Assembly (NCBI GenBank): GCA_026936325.1
Contig: JAPTHN010000008.1
Location: forward strand, 51,377,706-51,441,705
DNA length: 64,000 bases
Direction: 5' to 3'
From: Platynereis dumerilii
Lineage: Eukaryota; Annelida; Polychaeta; Phyllodocida; Nereididae
The translations under genes were made by a program, and so were the position numbers. Shown in pieces: positions 57,961 to 64,000 of this stretch. Position 1 is the stretch's first letter, and the number at the start of each line of letters is the position of its first letter. The notes under the pieces are model-generated. The model ran no database searches. It was not told the origin of the DNA and saw nothing but the letters and a program-made list of their open reading frames with translations.

Positions 57961-59640
57961 CCCCGCCAGGGCCATATATATAGGAAATTTTTAAGACATT
58001 AAATTGAAATTGGCCAGAGATTTTTCTGAAATACATTATGTGCGAGTATAGAATACTTGTATAGCGAGCACTGTTGAGGATCAGAACTATACTTTAGGAA
58101 CGAAACTCGCATAAAATTGGAAATGACCTCTATTTAATTTTGCAAATCACCAGAGAACATGGTCAATTAGAGAGCTGAAGAGGGCAGTTTTTACCAAATA
58201 ACAGCATAATCTGCTGCGGAATCTAAACAGAACCCACCGACATTCATTTTATAAATTGAAGATCCAACTTTCTCACAAATACAGACCAATATCATATCTA
58301 GAGGTAACATGATAATCGTAGTCTAACTATTACATAAAGCCATGAAGTGCAACAGGCCAATAGCACAATGACATTTTCTCATCCTCTCAACTCTAGACAC
58401 TGAAATACATCAGGTTCATCAGATGAAATTCACATGCCAAAGATAATTATTTGGCATTTTAATAAGCTAAACATTTTTGACAGAACTAATAAATGCGAAA
58501 ACGCCCAAGCAAAAAACTTCTAGTCAGCCCCATTTTTTTATAAATAGGCTTTTTGAATGTCAGAAACTTATTCATGCTGCAATTATTGACTTTACACAAC
58601 AATCCAACTGGTACCAAATGACCGTATATTGAAATTCACATGCTGATGTTTTTAAGAGCCGAAGCTTTCAACAAGTGCCATTTCCAGAAGCCATTAACCT
58701 TTTGATGAGAGTCACATGCTTTTAAAAGAGCTATAACTCTGCATTTTAATAAACTCAATAATTAGTTCACTGGTATTTTTAATAGGGTTGAAATGATAAA
58801 GGTATTTTGACATCATGATATGGATAGTGTTATAGCGAGAACACAATATATCAATCTCAGGCATTTAAATTGCTCTTTTTTGGTTCATAATTGGCAAAAA
58901 ATTAGTCTGAATATTGCATTACCCTCATCTGCCATTTTTAAAGCCAAGATCTCGTACAGCCAGAGAAGTCATGTCGCCGGAGGGGAGGAACATGGATTCG
59001 AGTTGGTCTCGCACAATTTCTTCTTATTCACACAAGTAAATGAGGGTATGATACAATTTCGTTCACACCGCGTTAACTGTGGCACCTGACAGTATGATAT
59101 CTTCATATCTTGCCCAAAAAATGCTGTGGTACCATATGAACCGGTTATCAACCCAACCCTAATTTTGAAAGACTAGCTTTTATTTAAAAACCAAACAAAT
59201 TACAAGCACCTTAAATTCTTGCAATACCGTAATAAATACAGTTGCAATATAAATCTATACATGGAATTTTAAGGAAAAAATTTGGCAGCTGTGGATACCT
59301 GGTAAATTGGTAATTATAATATCATTCAATTGGAAAGTTTTTCCTATGAACAAGTTTAGATTGATTGGTCAGAGACATAGAACTGAGAGCATCAAAATAA
59401 CAGCATCTGTTCATTTTTCTTTTTCAATTTTTCTGTTACATCATCTCTGATGTCTGATGAATCTCTGAAACGATATATTTCAACAGTATTTATATTTTAA
59501 ACAATGTAATTATTCAATATATCTGAAATTAATAAGAATGCCATATATGGAGATGGTTCGAGAGAGCAACAACATACCAAGCATCATCACCCAAAGCTAA
59601 AATATTACAATACAATAGCAATTACAAAATATATTTTTGA
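57961..59640. other. Intergenic, no gene recognised
   Basis: Possible intron of the last GPCR gene. No domain-bearing frame was found; the 89-codon frame at 58820-59089 has no recognised motif. Confidence 0.4.
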
Positions 59641-59649
59641 GCCCAAATT

Positions 59650-62000
59650 ACACTTCAGCATCCCCATATAGCAGTGTCAGAATGAACTGCCATTGTGATG
59701 TGACGGAAAGTGTTGGGATGCTATTTCCTTGAGAAACCACCAAAAGAAATTAGCTGGGTAAGCAGGGACACACCCTGATACATCCTAAAAAAGGTTTTGG
59801 TCCAATATCTTCAATAGAAGTGGATAATAAACTGAACCAAATAAAAAACGCAAAACTATTGCCTGGGCTTTATTTTTCTGTATATGATTCAGATGGGCTG
59901 TTGACTTTATGCATCCTATACTATAAGTCTGTTGTTTGCCCAGATTTTCTTTTTGTATGCAAATCGTCAATTCTTGATGGATTTTCCTCTGCTATACATC
60001 AATCTTCATGTTTTTAAAATATCTACGGATTTTTATCTTAACAGAACTATATCTTACCTCTAACAACCTATCCACCCAAATATGCTATCCACACAGATCT
60101 ATTCACGTTGTAGTAGTAGTGGATTGTTCTCCCTGGGCTCCAAAGAGGCAGCCATCAATACAGTGTAGATGCAGCACACTTTACAACTATTGCACATTGC
60201 TCTCAAGCATAACTGCTCATTCTTGAAGTCTACTGTTCAGTGGCATATATATGATTTTCAATGCATCATTGCATTTATTTTCCTTCATACAACTTTCAAT
60301 GCCATTTCTACACACTTTCAATTACAACATTCATATGTTTCACAACTGCAGAGCAACATTAACCTGACACCTTCTTTTCCAAACAATGCTTCCCTGCACA
60401 TTTTTCCTATCTTTCCTGCCTTGGATAGGAAGGGAGAGACTCCTTTCTGTAATATTTCCTTCTTCTAGGCGTATGGCATCCACACATGTAACCCAGCCAC
60501 TACATCTGCCCTCATATTCCACAGGATTTGCCCTAATTTGCCATTTCCTATCACCACCCACCCCCGAAATATATTTCTATGTCCCATGGGAAGTTCTAGT
60601 ATATATATATATGTATAACCAGGTAGCAAAGGACTCTGTTCCATAAAATCACTCAATTCTGACCTTTGTTTGCACATCTGCGCAATAGTTTATCACATTG
60701 GGGTATGACCAATGGACAGTGTCAGACACCCCATAGAGCAAATCTAATGATTTTATGTGAAAGCTTGAAAAAAATGATGCAAAGGGCCACACAATTCATT
60801 TCAAATGATGCCACTAAAATTGTTGAAATTTTGCTTTTTTGTGAAGTCATGTCAGAGTTTGTCACACACTATGATATTCCAGTGAAACAATGCAACTATG
60901 GAAATAGGTCCTCGAACAGCCTGTACAAATGCAACAGAGTGAAAATGCTTAGCATTGATTAAAAGGATTTTTCACAACCTGTAGAGCAAGCTTGACAAAT
61001 AGCAGTGCCATGAGTGCCTTCCTCATGCTTTTCCTACGGGGTTAGATTGATGGTTGTGAGAACAGCACAAGGATGGCACAGAAAATACTGATTTTTACCT
61101 CTGCAGCTGTTACACAGGTAGCGTAAGGTCTTTCTGATGGACCCTGACCCTTTTCCATTCCACAGTTATCGAATAGGCTGTTGAACGACTTCTTTCCATA
61201 GTTGCACGTTTTCATTTGAATAGCATTGTGTGCGACAAACTCTGACCTGACTTTTCAAAAACCTAAATTTTTAGCAAGTTAAATGGTGCCAAATAAAGTC
61301 AATTTTATGGCCTTTTGCATCTTTTTCTTCACACTTTAACATGAAATTGTTAAATTTGCTCTACGTGGTGTGTGACACATCGGTCCATTGGCCATACCCT
61401 AATGTGACACACTTGGCCACAGACATGCAAAAAATTGACACATTTAAGTGATTTTATGCAGCAGAATTCTTTGACACCTGATTACACATATGCATACACT
61501 CACCAGCTCATCTGAACTTATAGAGAGAAATACAGCCCTGGAAATAGTTTTGCGTTTTTTATTTGGTTCAGTTTACATACGGTCACATTTTTGGATAATT
61601 TTCATATTTTGTCACATCATTGGAAGACTACTAAAAATATCACTGAAACTCCACTGAGCATTGTCAAATTTCACCAACTTGATATTCATAACTGTTAGAA
61701 CCATGCACAATGAATGGTTTTATTGAAAACAGAAACTTTTAAGACACAAGACATCAAATGGGAGAGTGCCAAAACTAAGCATCATCACCAATTTATGTGA
61801 CCATACGTATTTTCACTTCTGTTGCAGATATTGAACCAAAACTTTTTCTAGGATGTATCAGGGTGTGTCCCTGCGTGTCCACACACTTTCTTGCTGTTTG
61901 GGGGCTTCTCAAAGAAATAGCATCCCAACACTTTCTGGCAGGTGACAATGTCAGTTTATTCTGACATTGCAATTGGGGATGATGTAACCACAAGAGGCCC
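59650..62000. mobile_element. Foldback element with nested second element
   Basis: The left arm (about 59655-59905) and right arm (about 61510-61985) are inverted; shared words include CAGGGACACACCCTGATACA, AAAGTGTTGGGATGCTATTT and AACTGAACCAAATAAAAAAC. The right arm carries about 200 extra bases. The exact ends and duplication were not resolved. No transposase frame is seen. Confidence 0.6.
60690..61411. mobile_element. Inner foldback element
   Basis: Its arms (about 60690-60945 and 61145-61411) are inverted: GGGGTATGACCAATGGACAG against the complement of CGGTCCATTGGCCATACCCT. It lies between the arms of the 59650-62000 element. The 98-codon frame at 60666-60962 is just the left arm. Confidence 0.65.
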
Positions 62001-62009
62001 CCGTCATGA

Positions 62010-63139
62010 TGCAAGGATTGTTCAAGTTAGGGATGAAGGTGTGTAATTAGGGCTCAAAATTATTTCTGTTTCCCCATGCAACCTCTCAAATGCAGCTTAT
62101 CAACATCATTACATACTTGATTTATTTTATTATTGAATTTATTATAATTTTTAATACAGCAGGTGGATTTTTTATATTTTCCTGCCACAAAAGCTACACA
62201 AATAAGGTAAAACAATCCAAAATGTTAAAGACCAATCAGAGATCAAAGTTTTATACCATAATTTTACTTCTTCAGGTCAAAACAGCACCTGTTATCAATG
62301 AAGAACATCACAACTTACATTTTCACTGATTAATTTTTTTCTACTTTACCATTACTTTCGATCCAGCATTTTATGGTATACATAGGTTGTAAGAGAGGTC
62401 AGTATGACCATGTAGCAATATGGGAATGATGATTCTTTTCAGAAGAAAGATATGTCAGGAAATGAAAGACCACTCCAGGGGGGTGTATACTTCTGCAACC
62501 CATTGTATCAAGTATTCCCTTGGAAGTGAAAAAAAGCAGGTCAGCGTATACGTAATACTTCAAGAATTTCCATTTATCACACTGAACTAGGTCAATGAAC
62601 ATGTGTGAGAGACGATGACACGCCTTGCAGCAGTCCTGTTTGATGTTGACTGTAAAAGTTGGTTGCTATCAACAACTTGTTTATGCTAAATTTGTCCTAA
62701 AAGTTAGGTGTTATTAATCACTTGTTTCTACTAAATTTTTCCCAGTATCAAGACGGGGTTATTCTTATTTTCAATTCCCATCTATTTATTTAAAGATCAT
62801 CATTATGTTCAATTCCTTAAAAATGGTTTTATTTATTTTTTACTGCGTAGGACCAGTGTGAGTTGATGTGTAAGAATGCACACCTAAGCCCACACCTCTG
62901 TTGGGTATGACACACATACAAACACCATGATCCTTGAGGGTCAAAACGTGTCAGACACACACTGGTCCTTCTGTCCAAAAACAAGCCCCTAAATTTTGAG
63001 AGTGGAAATTGAAGTACACATTGATACACACTGTTCCTCTGCTGTAGAAACTGCTTGGTCCTCTAAAGGATATTGCCATGTTCTTTAAACCTTGCATTGT
63101 TAATCTAAATTTAATCTCTTTGTTGTCCTTTTATTTCAG
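62010..63139. other. Intergenic or intron before the last GPCR exon
   Basis: No gene or bounded repeat was recognised. The final bases TTATTTCAG form the acceptor of the GPCR coding exon at 63140. Unlike units 2 and 3, the sequence further upstream does not match the GPCR intron, so the leader exon is uncertain. Confidence 0.4.
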
Positions 63140-63149
63140 CATTACTGTA

Positions 63150-64000
63150 ATGGATGATCCGTGGCTATCCACTGTTACTGCTGGCTTGTCCACAGAGGAT
63201 GGAACTGTTATTAATAATACACCTATTGGATACAAAATTGCAGCTATTTTATTCAGATATTATGGAATTGTCCTGCTTATAATTGGTCTATTTGGTAATA
63301 CTATGACATTTATTGTGTTTTCTCGTAAGGGTATGAAAGGATCAGTGACATCATTTCTATTTCGCATGCTTGCTGTTGCCGATACCTTTGTTTGTCTTGT
63401 TACTAATATCCCAGAAATTATGTTGGAGTTAGCAGGTACGAGTGCTGCATATGCAACAGACCCACAGTGTAAGGTGTTTGGTTATATATTCTTTGCAGGG
63501 AAAACCTATGCTGTTTGGGTTTTATTGCTAATAGTCCTTGAACGATTTGTTGGGATAACGTTCCCTCATAGAGCGTCTTCATTAATTACCTTCAAACGTG
63601 CTAAAATGTCTGTGGGTGTGCTCCTCATTATAGTCTATGCTCTATATGCTCCTTTGCTATTTGTTATGTCTGCTGCCCAGATTGTTGACACATTTGGTAA
63701 TATCATAAATTACTATTGTGAGTCGTCCCCAAGGAATTTACCATATTTTGTCCTGAAGTTCTTCCCGTGGTTTGATTTGTTGATGTACTGTGTCATACCA
63801 TTTATCCTCATGATAACTGCCAACATCTGCATCATATACAAACTGGTATTGTCAAGTAGAATGAGACAAGAAACTACCAGAGACTCGTCCCAATCGGATG
63901 TCCGAGGCACAACAGTGATGCTGCTTGGTATATCTTTTGGTTTCATAATCTGCACAGGCCCATACTGCGTCAGTACTTACATTAACATGGTCAGCGGTAC
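63150..64000 (+). CDS. Orphan rhodopsin-class GPCR, intact as far as seen, truncated by window end
   Basis: The frame opens at ATG 63150, 11 bases after the acceptor CAG, and stays open for 283 codons to the window edge in TM7 approach. It is a close paralogue of the unit 2 receptor: MDDPWLSTVTAGLSTEDGTV, LAVAD in TM2, the QCKV cysteine, LERFVGITFPHRA at the end of TM3, INYYC in the second loop, and IICTGPY in TM6. Substitutions between the two intact copies fall in the amino terminus, the second extracellular loop (ESSPRN against EVSSTN) and TM4-TM5 edges, where ligand contact is expected. No disabling change is visible. The C-terminus is outside the window. Confidence 0.9.
   Translation, partial: MDDPWLSTVTAGLSTEDGTVINNTPIGYKIAAILFRYYGIVLLIIGLFGNTMTFIVFSRKGMKGSVTSFLFRMLAVADTFVCLVTNIPEIMLELAGTSAAYATDPQCKVFGYIFFAGKTYAVWVLLLIVLERFVGITFPHRASSLITFKRAKMSVGVLLIIVYALYAPLLFVMSAAQIVDTFGNIINYYCESSPRNLPYFVLKFFPWFDLLMYCVIPFILMITANICIIYKLVLSSRMRQETTRDSSQSDVRGTTVMLLGISFGFIICTGPYCVSTYINMVSG

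Overview
The window is animal nuclear DNA: AT-rich and gene-poor, with GT-AG introns, TATA promoters, AATAAA signals, GATA-type microsatellites, tRNA-headed SINEs, a CR1/Jockey-like LINE and many foldback DNA transposons. The nicotinic-type receptor, the FMRFamide-receptor-like GPCRs and the CUB/C-type-lectin exon fit a marine bilaterian invertebrate. A hemichordate or similar deuterostome is a guess; the sequence alone does not settle the species.

The main structure is a decaying tandem array of a two-gene cassette: the 3' part of a nicotinic acetylcholine receptor (nAChR)-like channel gene followed by an orphan rhodopsin-class GPCR. Unit 1 (1-8.7 kb) keeps the last five channel exons intact (1154-4901). 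Its GPCR is gone: nested foldback elements (5568-7894) follow the channel flank, and a scrap of the GPCR 3' flank remains near 8.65 kb. Unit 2 (35.8-45.46 kb) has a broken channel (35815-36210) and an intact 359-residue GPCR (38114-39193). Unit 3 (45.46-52.6 kb) has only channel 3' flank and a GPCR pseudogene (50257-51334) whose promoter region is locally inverted. Unit 4 (55.3-58 kb) has one channel exon relic and a GPCR first exon. A further intact GPCR reading frame begins at 63150 and runs off the right edge. Transposon insertions in units 2 and 3 can be delimited by comparison with the other unit.

Between units 1 and 2 lie about 27 kb of other material: a DM13-like exon on the minus strand (9.5 kb); a family of elements with TAGGGTGCATC ends beside a 112-bp minisatellite (11.7-13.8 kb); a long LINE fossil (13.9-22.15 kb) carrying a 2.9-kb and a 1.6-kb DNA transposon; an inverted duplication of the LINE tail (21.9-23.3 kb); two tRNA-derived SINE heads; a 0.9-kb near-palindrome between 215-bp direct repeats (26.9-28.3 kb); TTGTCTGAT minisatellite; and microsatellite. 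A minus-strand gene (31353-34010) encodes a secreted or membrane protein with CUB-like domains and a C-type lectin domain, with one in-frame TGA.

The right end (52.6-63 kb) holds a 57-bp minisatellite split by a 1.54-kb element whose inverted ends are built of short tandem repeats, a diverged 360-bp tandem repeat, a PIF/Harbinger-like MITE and a nested inverted-repeat element. Nothing here is a clearly new enzyme or defence system. The most informative signals are the cassette decay series, the promoter rearrangement in unit 3, the unusual M2 residues of the channel, and the repeat-armed transposon.
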